Assembly: GCF_000607165.1 (NCBI RefSeq) | Contig: NZ_JFZG01000008.1 | Span: forward strand, 310,001-374,000 | Direction: 5' to 3' | From: Ralstonia pickettii | GTDB taxonomy: Bacteria > Pseudomonadota > Gammaproteobacteria > Burkholderiales > Burkholderiaceae | DNA length: 64,000 nt | In this document: in pieces, positions 33,106-42,329 of the stretch | How the letters are laid out: each line of letters opens with the position of its first letter | How positions within the stretch are numbered: the first letter of the stretch is position 1 | Position numbers and translations under genes: made by a program | Notes under the pieces: model-generated | The model's input: the letters and a program-made list of their open reading frames with translations, nothing else | Told to the model about the DNA's origin: nothing | Databases searched by the model: none

Positions 33106-34572
33106 GTGACTCACATTTCTTCTGCTTCCTCAGTATCGGAACCTCGCCGCTGGCTCGCCTTCGGTGTGATGGTGACGGCGCAATTCATGTTCATCGTCGA
33201 CGCGTTCATCGCCAATGTGGCGATCCCGAGCATCCGCACGAGCCTGCACGCCACGCCCGCGCAACTGGAGGCGGTGCTGGCGGTGTACCAGCTTGGCTAC
33301 GCGATTCTGCTCATCACTGGTGGCCGTCTGGGTGATCTGTTCGGGCGCCGACGCGTGTTCCTGCTGGGCCTCGTCGCCTTTACCGCCACCTCGGCCGGTT
33401 GCGGGCTGGCGGGCAGTGCGGCAGCGCTCATTGCATGGCGTTTCGCGCAGGGCCTGTCGGCCGCGATGATGGTGCCGCAGGTGCTGGCGAGCGTGCAGGC
33501 GCTCTTTGCCGGCACCGAGCGTGACCGCGCGCTGTCGATCTTCGGCCTGGTGATGGGCACCGGCGGCGCGGCCGGGTTGTTGTTGGGCGGCGCACTCACC
33601 AGCGCGGACATCGCCGGGCTGGGCTGGCGCGCGGCCTTCCTGATCAACGTGCCGGTCGGTTTGATTGCCGCGCTGCTGGGCTGGCGCTGGATTCCGCACC
33701 CGAGTGCCAACGCAGCGAAGGTGCATCTCGATACAACTGGCGTGGTGTGGATGGCCGTGAGCGTGGCGGCCGTGCTGGTGCCGCTGCTGTTCGGCCGCGA
33801 ACTGCACTGGCCGGTATGGACCCTTGTGCTGCTTGTCGTGGGCTTGCTCGGCATGGCCACGTTCCAGCAACTTGAAGCCCGGGTCGACCGCGCTGGCGGT
33901 ACGCCGCTGCTGCCGCCCACCTTGCTGCAGCATCGCGCCTTCATGACGGGCCTGACGGCGTCGGCGCTGCACTACATCGGGATGATGGCGTTCTTCCTAG
34001 TGCTGACGTTGTATCTGCAAAACGGGCGGCAGCTTTCTGCGGTGCGCATGGGTGTCGCCATCCTGCCGCTGGCCATCACCTTTTTGATCACGTCGCGGGT
34101 GGCCAATCTGCTGGTGCGGCGCTATGGCGTTCGCGCGCTGCTGGCGGGCCTCGGCCTGATGGCGCTGGGCTTGCTGGCGCTGCTGTCGGGTTTCGGTACG
34201 GAGTGGGCGCACCCCGCCACGCCAAGCATGATGCGCATCGGCATTGCCGTGGCGCTGTACGGGGCAGGGCAGGGGCTGGTCGTCGTTCCGCTGATCGGCC
34301 TGGTGTTGACCGGCGTGGCGCGTACGCAAGCGGGGGCAGCAGCGGGGTTGCTGATTACCGCGCAGCAATTGGCAGGCGCGCTGGGCGTCGCTTGTATCGG
34401 CGGGCTGTATTTCACCTTTGCCGCTGCCGGCGGCGCCAACGGCATGGCGCACGGCACGATGGCGGGCTGCATCGCAATGCTGGCAGCGCTCGGTGCAGCG
34501 GCCGTCGGCTTTGCGCGGCTGGGTGCACAACAGCGCCAACTGGCCGCAGCCGGCGCGGCAAGCCCGGCCTGA
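33106..34572 (+). CDS. MFS transporter, DHA2 (EmrB/QacA) type
   Basis: The 488-residue product has 14 hydrophobic helices. It starts with FGVMVTAQFMFIVDAFIANVAIPSI, the DHA2 first-helix pattern, and motif A GGRLGDLFGRRRVFLLG. It exports drugs or metabolites in exchange for protons. It has no EmrA-type partner. GTG at 33106 follows CGGAG by seven bases. The divergent XRE/MmyB protein is the likely regulator. Confidence 0.9.
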   Translation: MTHISSASSVSEPRRWLAFGVMVTAQFMFIVDAFIANVAIPSIRTSLHATPAQLEAVLAVYQLGYAILLITGGRLGDLFGRRRVFLLGLVAFTATSAGCGLAGSAAALIAWRFAQGLSAAMMVPQVLASVQALFAGTERDRALSIFGLVMGTGGAAGLLLGGALTSADIAGLGWRAAFLINVPVGLIAALLGWRWIPHPSANAAKVHLDTTGVVWMAVSVAAVLVPLLFGRELHWPVWTLVLLVVGLLGMATFQQLEARVDRAGGTPLLPPTLLQHRAFMTGLTASALHYIGMMAFFLVLTLYLQNGRQLSAVRMGVAILPLAITFLITSRVANLLVRRYGVRALLAGLGLMALGLLALLSGFGTEWAHPATPSMMRIGIAVALYGAGQGLVVVPLIGLVLTGVARTQAGAAAGLLITAQQLAGALGVACIGGLYFTFAAAGGANGMAHGTMAGCIAMLAALGAAAVGFARLGAQQRQLAAAGAASPA

Positions 34573-34703
34573 GCCGCCCCGCCTCAATCCCACCATTCGA
34601 TACTCGGGCGCGCGACACAAGCGCGCCCCTGTGCATTGATCGGCCCCAGCGGAGGTTCCAAACTCCCGCGCGATGCGCTTGGCATCGTTCGCCTCTTTCC
34701 CGC

Positions 34704-35483
34704 ATGACCACTGTGTCCCACCTTCGTACCGCGGCTTCAGCCACGTCCGCTGCACCATCCCTGGCGCGCCGCATCGTCGCGGAGGGGCTCGGTACGGCCT
34801 TATTGATTGCAGTGGTGATCGGCACCGGCATCCACGCAACCCGGCTCTCCGGTGGCGATGCCACGTGGACGCTGCTGGCGCAATCGCTCGCTGGTGGCGC
34901 CGGTCTGCTGGCGCTGCTGACGGTGTTCGCGCCGGTGTCTGGAGCCCACCTGAACCCGGCGGTCACGCTGTCGACGTTGCTGCGGGGCGGCCTGCGTGGG
35001 CATGAAGCGCTGGCCTATCTGGCCGCACAGGCCGTGGGCGCCGCGCTGGGCGTGGCCGCCGTGCACGCCATGTTTGGCATGCCGGCATGGGCGCCGGGCA
35101 CCCATGCCGCTACCGGCTCCGCGCTGTGGTGGAGCGAAGCTCTGGCAACGTTCGGGCTGATCGGCGTGGGCATCGCATGCGGGCGTCATGCGCCGAAGCA
35201 ATTGCCGCTGGTGGTAGCCGCTTATATCGCGGCGGGCTATTGGTTCACGTCGTCGTCATCGCTGGCCAACCCGGCGTTGGCCTTTGCCTGCGCACTGACC
35301 GACGGCCCCTCCGGCATCCGCCCCGGCGATGTCCCAGGCTACATGCTGGCGCAGCTCGCCGGCGCGCTGCTGGCAACGCCGTTGTTCAGTTGGCTGATGG
35401 GCGTGGAAGCGCCGCCCGCGCAGGCATCCGGCACCGCCATCGCGTCGGCTCAAGCCGTGCCGATGCCCCGCCAGGCAAGCTGA
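34704..35483 (+). CDS. Aquaporin/MIP-family channel
   Basis: The 259-residue product has six membrane helices and two half-helices with SGAHLNPAVTL and SSLANPALAFACALTDG. The second NPA is followed by Leu where water and glycerol channels have the selectivity-filter Arg. The same change occurs in AqpS-type channels that pass arsenite or methylarsenicals. No ars gene is adjacent, although an ars operon lies 20 kb away. ATG 34704 lacks a clear ribosome binding site. Confidence 0.85.
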   Translation: MTTVSHLRTAASATSAAPSLARRIVAEGLGTALLIAVVIGTGIHATRLSGGDATWTLLAQSLAGGAGLLALLTVFAPVSGAHLNPAVTLSTLLRGGLRGHEALAYLAAQAVGAALGVAAVHAMFGMPAWAPGTHAATGSALWWSEALATFGLIGVGIACGRHAPKQLPLVVAAYIAAGYWFTSSSSLANPALAFACALTDGPSGIRPGDVPGYMLAQLAGALLATPLFSWLMGVEAPPAQASGTAIASAQAVPMPRQAS

Positions 35484-35493
35484 CGCTGGAGGC

Positions 35494-36141
35494 TCAGCGG
35501 AGCGCTGTCAGCCCGCTGGCGCGGGCGTACTGAAAGAGATCGATCTCGCGCGCCAGGCCAAGTTTGCGCAGCGCCACAGCCTTCTGCGTGCTGACGGTCT
35601 TCACGCTCGAACCGAGCATGAGCGCAATGTCCGACACAGCCGTGCCGGCGGCATACAGGCGCAGGACTTCTCGCTCGCGCGCACTCAGTCGCTCGGACAC
35701 GTTCCGCTCATTGGAACCGAGGCCCGTCTCTTCCAGGACGCAGGGGCTGTCATACCGCACGCCGCGCGCGGCCGCCATGACGGCGTGCCCGACATGAACA
35801 AAGTCATCGTCCTTGCTGACGATGCCAGCCACACCAATCTGTCGCATGGCACGCAAGAGGGCTGGGTTGCGGACCATCGTGCAGACAACGATGGCGCGCT
35901 TCTGATGCTGATTGCGCAAGCGCGCCAGCAACTGCATGCCATCGAAGGCAGGCTCACCACCCAGGTTGTAATCGGTCACGATGACGTTGCAGTCGATTTG
36001 CGCAAGCACCTGCATCAGCTCGCGCCCGTCGTGTGCCTGTGCCACGACCTGCTGCTGTGGAAACTGCGCAATGGCTGCCGCCAGCCCCATCAGGATCACC
36101 GGATGATCGTCTGCCATCACGATCGAGTGGACAGCGCACAT
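35494..36141 (-). CDS. NarL/RcsB-type response regulator
   Basis: The 215-residue product has a receiver (IVMADDHPVILMGLAAA, phospho-Asp in IVTDYNLGG, Lys in GIVSKDDD). A LuxR-type helix-turn-helix follows: LSAREREVLRLYAAGTAVSDIALMLGSSVKTVSTQKAVALRKL, closest to RcsB-like regulators. No kinase is adjacent. It probably answers to a kinase elsewhere. Confidence 0.88.
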   Translation of the reverse strand: MCAVHSIVMADDHPVILMGLAAAIAQFPQQQVVAQAHDGRELMQVLAQIDCNVIVTDYNLGGEPAFDGMQLLARLRNQHQKRAIVVCTMVRNPALLRAMRQIGVAGIVSKDDDFVHVGHAVMAAARGVRYDSPCVLEETGLGSNERNVSERLSAREREVLRLYAAGTAVSDIALMLGSSVKTVSTQKAVALRKLGLAREIDLFQYARASGLTALR

Positions 36142-36383
36142 GTGCAAGCCGTCAGGTCAGGCGCGTCGCCGGGGATGACGCGTCCGGCGTGGCGAGCAGC
36201 AGGGTGAGAGAGATCGGAGCCGTCATGGGAGTCAGGAGCGCCGCTGAAAGGAGCCGGTACCTTACTCACCAGATATGCCGCGCGGGATCAGACTTTTCTT
36301 ACTTTGGCTCTGCGTAACCTTTCGGGGCAGAAGCTGCTTCTATCTGGGTTGAGGAAAACTGAATGACGTTGAGGTCTTGCTGC

Positions 36384-37598
36384 TTACGCTGCCGCCTGCA
36401 CGTGCGCAAGAAACGCGGTGACTGACAGCGGTGCCGCCCACAGATAGCCCTGCCCGGTCGCACAGCCCAGCGCGCGCAACGTCTGGCGCTGCGCTTCAGT
36501 TTCCACGCCCTCGGCAATGCACTCCAGATGCAGTGTGCGCGCCAGCTCGATCATCGTGCGGCAGATCACGCCACGCTGGCTGGTCTGGTCCACCGCAGCC
36601 GTAAACGAGCGATCGATCTTCAGAATGGTGAAGGGCAGATCGGCCAGCAGCTTGAGCGTGGCAATGCCCACACCAAAATCGTCGATGGCCAGCGGATGGC
36701 CCAGCAGGCGCAGGCGGTTGAGTGCGATGGTGAGCTGCGTGGCATCGTGCACGGGCGAATCCTCCGTCAACTCGATGGCGATGGCCGCCGGCGCAATACG
36801 CGCCTCGCGCACGATGGCTTCGATGCGGTCTACGGTGCCGGCCCGGCTCAGCGTCTGCGCAGACGCATTCACACCAATCGAAACGGGATACGCATGCGCG
36901 GCCAGCGCGTGCTGTACGCGCACACAATGCTCCAGCACATGGAAGAACAGGCCATCAGCCAGCCCGAGCGCCTCCAGGCGCGGCACGAACGCTGCGGGCG
37001 ACACACGCCCGTGCACCGGATGCATCCAGCGGCAGAGCGCCTCGGCGCCGGCGATCTGGTTGGTGGCCAGATCGTGCTGGGGTTGGAATACGACCTCGAT
37101 CTGTTCAGGCGTTTCTTGGATGAGCGCGGCCAGCTCGTCGTCGGAAAACTGCGGCAAGACAGCGGCTGCAGCCGGTGCCTCGTCCCGCTCCCGCGCGGCG
37201 GCTTGTTCGAGTAGCGGCAGCACGTGCGCCGGGCGCAACGGCTTCTGCACGCCGTGCGTGCGCGTCAACCCGATCGCATCGGCCAGGCTGATATGCGACT
37301 CGACAATCGGCGCATCCATCGCGCTGACCCACGCCCACACGGGCGCCTGTCGCGGAAAGACGCGACCGCCGCGCAAGTGCATCTGCTCCATCAGCTCTGG
37401 GCCGTTCATGCCGGGCATGTCGATGTCGCACAGCACGAGATCGACGTGACAGAGCTGGAGGAGGTAGAGCGCCTCGCGGCCGTCGCAGGCGGTCAGGATC
37501 TGCTGCACGCCCAGCGTATGGAGCAGTTGCCGGGCGGCGGCCCGTTGCACGGGGTGGTCGTCCACCACCAGCACGGCGAGTTGCGCGAAACCTTCCAT
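36384..37598 (-). CDS. Response regulator with EAL phosphodiesterase domain
   Basis: The 404-residue product has an N-terminal receiver (VLVVDDHPVQRAA, Asp in VLCDIDMPGMNG) and a C-terminal EAL domain. The catalytic set of cyclic-di-GMP phosphodiesterases appears intact: GAEALCRW, VNASAQTL, ELTED, IDDFGVG, KIDRSF, AEGVET and QGYLWA. It should lower cyclic di-GMP on phosphorylation. Start 37598 (MEGFAQLAVLVVDD) has AAGGA upstream. The single-domain regulator at 35494 lies 240 bp downstream on the same strand. Confidence 0.9.
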   Translation of the reverse strand: MEGFAQLAVLVVDDHPVQRAAARQLLHTLGVQQILTACDGREALYLLQLCHVDLVLCDIDMPGMNGPELMEQMHLRGGRVFPRQAPVWAWVSAMDAPIVESHISLADAIGLTRTHGVQKPLRPAHVLPLLEQAAARERDEAPAAAAVLPQFSDDELAALIQETPEQIEVVFQPQHDLATNQIAGAEALCRWMHPVHGRVSPAAFVPRLEALGLADGLFFHVLEHCVRVQHALAAHAYPVSIGVNASAQTLSRAGTVDRIEAIVREARIAPAAIAIELTEDSPVHDATQLTIALNRLRLLGHPLAIDDFGVGIATLKLLADLPFTILKIDRSFTAAVDQTSQRGVICRTMIELARTLHLECIAEGVETEAQRQTLRALGCATGQGYLWAAPLSVTAFLAHVQAAA

Positions 37599-37726
37599 CG
37601 GCCAGTCCTTGTTGTTGTCAGTATCGGCGCGAGGCGCATCCCGTTTGCGCTGTGTGACGGCACCGTCAGCCGCCATTGAAGCACCGGCCGGGGGCCTTGT
37701 CAGGTGGAGTTAGCGTGCGGCGCCGG

Positions 37727-37764
37727 AAAAAACAAAGCCCGCGCAGCTTTTCAACTGCGCGGGC
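37727..37764 (-). terminator. Rho-independent hairpin near 37.75 kb
   Basis: On the minus strand GCCCGCGCAG and CTGCGCGGGC form a 10-bp stem with loop TTGAAAAG, followed by TTTGTTTTTT. Immediately upstream in that transcript is GCUCAAAAGGUUGGGGGA. No protein gene precedes it, so it ends an RNA gene or a long leader. Confidence 0.75.
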
Positions 37765-37839
37765 CTTGAGAGATTCCCCCAACCTTTTGAGCTTCCGACG
37801 CCGGTGTCGACAGCGTCGGGATGGAAGAAATCGTGCCCG

Positions 37840-37985
37840 AAAAAAATGAAGCCCGCAACAGGGGCGGGCTCAAAAGGGGGGGAGTGCTCTCTAAAGAGAG
37901 AGCAAGGTGAAGTTTAGTGGAGGGGGTGAAGTCAGACTGTCCGGGGTTGGCCGAAAGGCTTGTAGGACAAAAACTGACGATATTT
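37840..37985 (-). ncRNA. Candidate small RNA
   Basis: The minus strand shows a 7-bp hairpin (GCUCUCU-CUUU-AGAGAGC, 37903-37886), a single-stranded CACUCCCCCCCUUUUGA and a terminator hairpin (37870-37850) with a seven-base U tract at 37846-37840. A promoter is uncertain; TTGTGC...TATCGT near 38.0 kb is one option, so the 5' end is a guess. Confidence 0.45.
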
Positions 37986-38246
37986 CGCGATGTTAGCTGC
38001 ACAAAGCAGGCGGTTGCGCCCACATTCGCCGCGTTGACGTGATTCAAGCAGCGCTTTGGCTCCTTCCCGCCGACATGCATGTCGGTGTTCGAAGGGTGGC
38101 TCGAAGCGCACGCTTGAAAAATCTTCGCTCGTTGCTATCGGGCAACGCCACCAAGGAAAACACGCAGAAAAGTTGAGAATTCAGGGTAGCCGGAACCGGC
38201 CGAGATGCAAGGCGGCCGGAAGAAAAGCAAAAGCCGCGCGCCAAAG

Positions 38247-38305
38247 AAAAAAGCCCGAGCACCAAGTGCTCGGGCCACAATCCACCAAGGAGGGTGGAGG
38301 AGACA
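38247..38305 (-). ncRNA. Candidate anti-Shine-Dalgarno small RNA
   Basis: A transcript of about 60 nt is defined by a promoter at 38340-38312 and a perfect 10-bp terminator stem (GCCCGAGCAC-TTG-GTGCTCGGGC) with six U. Its first hairpin, CCACC-CUCCUU-GGUGG (38297-38282), exposes CUCCUU, an anti-Shine-Dalgarno word, and a further UCUCCUCC lies just 5' of it. This suggests a regulator that blocks ribosome binding sites. Confidence 0.7.
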
Positions 38306-38311
38306 GTTCCT

Positions 38312-38340
38312 ACTATAGCGAATCGTTTGTTGCGTTGCAA
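38312..38340 (-). promoter_or_regulatory. Promoter of the anti-SD small RNA
   Basis: TTGCAA (38340-38335) and TATAGT (38317-38312) are separated by exactly 17 bp. Initiation is expected near 38305, just before the C/U-rich 5' segment. Confidence 0.75.
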
Positions 38341-38540
38341 TAACGTAGAACTACTTAATGTAACGAGAGGCTACAAGCGTTGCCGCAGCGCCACGTGTGA
38401 CGAAAACGATTGCACCTGTCACACGATGACGCATCGCAGCAAAACAACGCGGCGCGCTAAAAACCTCCTCCGGCCCCAGGCTCGCGCGCTTCACTCTCAG
38501 GGCAATGCGCGAAAGTAACCGCTGACTTAGCACCCGCTGC

Positions 38541-39347
38541 TTAAAACGCGGGCAGGATCGCGCCCTTGAACTGCGTGTCGATGAACTTGCGCACGTCTTC
38601 CGATTGATAGGCGTGCACCAGCGTCTTCACCCACGGTTGGTTCTTGTCTTTTTCGCGCACGGCGATCAGGTTGGCGTACGGCCCCTGGCGATCTTCCAGT
38701 GCGATGGCGTCCTTGGCCGGCGTCAGGCCGTTCTTGACCGCGTAGTCGGTGTTGATCGAAGCGGCGTCCAGATCATCCAGCGAGCGCGGCAGTTGCGCCG
38801 AGTCCAGCTCGATCAGCTTGATCTTCTTCGGGTTCTCCACCACGTCACGCGGTGTCGCATTGTTGCCGTTCGTGCCGGCGCCCGCCTTGAGCTTGATCAC
38901 GCCCGCCTTCTGCAGCAGAAGCAGCGCACGGTTGCCATTGGACGGATCGTTCTGAATACCGACCTTGGCACCTTCCTTGAGCTGCGCGAGCGACTTGATC
39001 TTCTTCGAGTAAAAGCCCATCGGCGCCACATAGGTCAGGCCTACGTTGACGATCTTGTAGCCGCGCGCCTTGATCTGGCTCTCGAGGAAGGGCTGGTGCT
39101 GGAAGCCGTTGGCGTCCAGGTCGCCCGAATCCAGCGCGGGGTTGGGCTGGGCGTAGTCGTTGAACTCGATGATCTTGACGTCCAGGCCATCCTTCTTGGC
39201 GACCTTCTGCACGACTTCCCAGATTTGCGCGTCGGGGCCGCTCATGGTGCCGAGCTTGATTTGCTTGGTGTCGGCGCTGGCGGCAGTGGCAACGGCAAAG
39301 GCGATGGCCGGTACGGCCACGCGCGCAAGGCGTGAGAACAGAGACAT
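38541..39347 (-). CDS. metQ: MetQ/NlpA-family methionine-binding protein
   Basis: The 268-residue product has a signal peptide (VAVPAIAFAVATAASA). NlpA-family landmarks follow: IKLGTMSGPDAQIWEVVQKVAKK, NDYAQPNPALDSGDLDANGFQHQPFL, VPNDPSN-like GIQNDPSNGNRALLLLQKAG and INTDYA. It delivers D/L-methionine to the MetNI ABC transporter. There is no lipobox Cys and no metN or metI nearby, so it is an orphan copy here. GAGG precedes the ATG. Confidence 0.88.
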   Translation of the reverse strand: MSLFSRLARVAVPAIAFAVATAASADTKQIKLGTMSGPDAQIWEVVQKVAKKDGLDVKIIEFNDYAQPNPALDSGDLDANGFQHQPFLESQIKARGYKIVNVGLTYVAPMGFYSKKIKSLAQLKEGAKVGIQNDPSNGNRALLLLQKAGVIKLKAGAGTNGNNATPRDVVENPKKIKLIELDSAQLPRSLDDLDAASINTDYAVKNGLTPAKDAIALEDRQGPYANLIAVREKDKNQPWVKTLVHAYQSEDVRKFIDTQFKGAILPAF

Positions 39348-39479
39348 GGAGAAACCTCGTGGATCTTGTCGTGAATGAAATCGCCCGCGGGTAGCGGGCG
39401 GTGTGACGCAATCGTGTCACGCATACGCTCACGGCAGAACGACATTTTCGGCATGTCCATATGCCCAAGAACGGTGCAG

Positions 39480-42296
39480 CTAGGCGATGGGCTCGCCGTC
39501 TTCCACGGGCGGGGGCTCGGCGGCGGGCAGGGCGACGACGAAGCACGCGCCGCCATCGGCCGGCGCCTCCACCCAGATACGGCCGTGATGCGCGCTCACG
39601 ATGCCCTCACACACGGCCAGACCCAGGCCGACGCCGGTGGTGGCCGATTCCTTCTCACCGCGCGTGAACTTCTCGAAGATGGTCTGCACCGAGCCCGCCG
39701 GCACGCCAGGGCCATGGTCGCGCACACGCAGGCGCAGTTCATCGCCGCGCGCGTCGTCGTGGACGATCTCGCCGGAGATGCGCACCTCGGTGCCGGCCGG
39801 CGCAAACTTGCCGGCGTTCTCCAGCAGGTTCGCCAGCACGCGCTCCATCAGCGGCCCGTCGCAGCGGATGAGCGGCAAGGCAGCGAGGTTATCCACAACC
39901 ACACGATGATCGGGCAGCGGAATCGCCTGGAGCGCTGCGCCGACGAGTTCTTCCATCGATTGCCACTCCAGCCGCAACTTGACGTCCTGGTTCTGCAGGC
40001 GCGCCATGTCGAGCAGGTTGGTGACCATCGTGCGCATGCGCTGCGCCTGCTGGCCGATGGCGCTGGCGGCCTCGGCCTGCAGCGCGGGCAGGGGCGGCTG
40101 CGCACGCAGCAGCGTCTCGGCCATCCCCACCAGGCCCGTGAGCGGTGTGCGCAAATCGTGCGACACGGCGGCCAGCAGGGAATTGCGCAGCCGCTCCGAC
40201 TCCATGCGCACCAAGGCGTCGCGGGCAACCTCCACGTAATGCACGCGTTCAATGGCAATGGCGATGAGCGTGGCGCAGGCGTCGATCTGGCGGCGGTTGT
40301 CGGGCTGCGCGAGCACGTGGAAGGTTTCTGGCTCCACGGCCAGTACGCCGCGAATGGCCATCGGCGCTTTCAGGGGCAGATACAGCACCGAGCCCGACGG
40401 CAGCGTGTGCGTGCCCGTGCCGGCAGGCTGGCCGTGCTGGTATGTCCAATCGGCCAGCACGCGGTCCAAATTCGGCATGCCTGACGGTGCATCGGTGGAG
40501 CCTTGCGGCTTGGCGACCTGTGGCGCACCGAGCCGCCCATCGAGCCCGACGAAGAAGAACGCGCAGCGCCCGCCAAAGGTCGCGTTGACGAAGCGCCCGC
40601 CGATGCTGACGATCTGATCCAGCGTGAGCGCGGCGGACAGTTCACGCGCGGCCTCATACAGCGCATGCGCAGCGGCCTCGCGTTGCACCGCCACCTCGGC
40701 CTGTTCACGCAGGCCCGCCGTCAACTGGCCCACCAGCATGCCCACGGCCAGCATCACCGCAAAGGTCAGCAGGTACTGCACGTCGCTCACGGCAAAGGAA
40801 TAACGTGGCGGCACGAAAAAGAAATCGAACAGCGCCACCGACAGCACCGACGCCAGCGCCGCCGGCCCCCGCCCATGGCGCATCGCCACCGCCACCACGG
40901 CGGCCAGGAACAGCATGACGATGTTGGCCAGATCGAAGACAGGGCGCACCAGGCTGGAGAGCGCCGTCGCAATCCCAACGTACACGCACGCGGCCACGTA
41001 AGCCGGCTTGAGCCAACCGGCCTGTGCATCGGCAGCGCGCTGCGCTTCGCTGCGCACATCAGCACGGCCGACCTCGGCTGCGCGCGGGGTGAGCTGGATA
41101 TGCGCCGGGTCCGCCGCGGCGCGAATCACGTCAACCTCGGGGCAATGCCGCGCCAGTGCCTCGGCAAAGTCGCCGCTGGGCAACCGGCGCTCCAGCCCGA
41201 TCGTCAGTCGCAACGCAACGACGATAGCCCGCGCCGATCGCCAGCGCTTCTCGGGCGGCCGCCCGATCACGGCCTTGGTGATGTTGTGGCGGCGGATATA
41301 ACCGGTGATGGCCTCGACGGCATTGGTGCCGGCCAGCGTTTCCACGCGTGCGCCCGCATCTTCGGCCAGCTTGAGCAACGCATGCAGGCGTTCGGCGCGC
41401 GCATCGGCCGCACGCAGATGCGGCATCACCACGGCCACGGCGTGCCAATCGCATTCAAGCTGCGCGGCCAGGCGCGCGGCGCTGCGGATCACCTGTTCGC
41501 CGTCGCCCTGCGGGTCCAGGCAGGCGACGACGGTCTCGCGCGTGCGCCAGACGTTTTCAATGCGGCGCGCGCGGCGGTAGGCCTGCACGTCGTCGTCCAC
41601 GCGGTCGGCGGTGCGGCGCAGGGCGAGTTCGCGCAGGGCGATGAGGTTGCCCTTGCGGAAGAAATTGCGCGCCGCATGCTGCGCCTGCTCGGGCATGTAG
41701 ACCTTGCCCTCGGCTAGGCGGCGCAGCAGTTCATCGGCCGGCAGGTCGACGAGGATGACTTCGTTGGCGGCATCGAACACCGCATCGGGCACGGTTTCCC
41801 ACACGCGGATGCCGGTGATGCTGCCCACCGCCTCATTCAGGCTGTCGAGATGCTGGACGTTGACGGTGGTCCAGACGTCGATGCCGGCGGCAAGCAGGTC
41901 TTCAATGTCCTGCCAGCGCTTGGGGTGGCGCGAGCCTGCCACGTTCGAGTGCGCAAGTTCATCGACGAGGATGAGCGCGGGCTTTCGCGCCAGCGCAGCA
42001 TCCAGGTCGAACTCGGGCAGCGTGCGGCCCTTGTATTCGATCTGGCGGGTGGGGAGGTGTTCGAGGTCGGCGACCAGCGCGGCGGTTTCAGCGCGGCCGT
42101 GGGTTTCGACCAGGCCGATGATGGCGTCAATGCCTGTTGCGCGAGCGGCCTTTGCTGCTGCCAGCATCGCGTAGGTCTTGCCTACGCCGGCTGAGGCGCC
42201 GAAGTAGATGCGGAGTTTGCCGCGGGCGGACTGCGCCTTGCCGGAGTTGAGTTCGGCTAGGAGTTGGTCGGGGTTGGGGCGCGCGGCTTCTGGCAT
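39480..42296 (-). CDS. kdpD: Sensor histidine kinase KdpD
   Basis: The 938-residue protein has the full KdpD layout. An N-terminal KdpD domain has Walker A GASAGVGKTYAML and DELAHSN; a USP-like domain is at about 255-370. Four membrane helices are near 430-530, with a GAF-like region after them. The kinase core has VSHDLRTPLTGLVGM and GVGLGLAVCEG. It senses potassium limitation and should phosphorylate KdpE, but no kdpE follows; metQ is next. A 590-bp repeat element separates it from kdpC. Confidence 0.95.
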   Translation of the reverse strand: MPEAARPNPDQLLAELNSGKAQSARGKLRIYFGASAGVGKTYAMLAAAKAARATGIDAIIGLVETHGRAETAALVADLEHLPTRQIEYKGRTLPEFDLDAALARKPALILVDELAHSNVAGSRHPKRWQDIEDLLAAGIDVWTTVNVQHLDSLNEAVGSITGIRVWETVPDAVFDAANEVILVDLPADELLRRLAEGKVYMPEQAQHAARNFFRKGNLIALRELALRRTADRVDDDVQAYRRARRIENVWRTRETVVACLDPQGDGEQVIRSAARLAAQLECDWHAVAVVMPHLRAADARAERLHALLKLAEDAGARVETLAGTNAVEAITGYIRRHNITKAVIGRPPEKRWRSARAIVVALRLTIGLERRLPSGDFAEALARHCPEVDVIRAAADPAHIQLTPRAAEVGRADVRSEAQRAADAQAGWLKPAYVAACVYVGIATALSSLVRPVFDLANIVMLFLAAVVAVAMRHGRGPAALASVLSVALFDFFFVPPRYSFAVSDVQYLLTFAVMLAVGMLVGQLTAGLREQAEVAVQREAAAHALYEAARELSAALTLDQIVSIGGRFVNATFGGRCAFFFVGLDGRLGAPQVAKPQGSTDAPSGMPNLDRVLADWTYQHGQPAGTGTHTLPSGSVLYLPLKAPMAIRGVLAVEPETFHVLAQPDNRRQIDACATLIAIAIERVHYVEVARDALVRMESERLRNSLLAAVSHDLRTPLTGLVGMAETLLRAQPPLPALQAEAASAIGQQAQRMRTMVTNLLDMARLQNQDVKLRLEWQSMEELVGAALQAIPLPDHRVVVDNLAALPLIRCDGPLMERVLANLLENAGKFAPAGTEVRISGEIVHDDARGDELRLRVRDHGPGVPAGSVQTIFEKFTRGEKESATTGVGLGLAVCEGIVSAHHGRIWVEAPADGGACFVVALPAAEPPPVEDGEPIA

Positions 42297-42329
42297 GTTG
42301 CGTATTTTGGGTGTTTTTTTGTTGTTGGT

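Larger units (their letters stand above)
37599..38540. other. Gene-free block with minus-strand RNA signals
   Basis: No credible protein gene lies here. On the minus strand are three hairpins with U tracts (38275-38247, 37870-37840 and 37764-37727), one good promoter (38340-38312) and two mutually complementary motifs, described as separate entries. It looks like a small-RNA locus. Confidence 0.6.
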
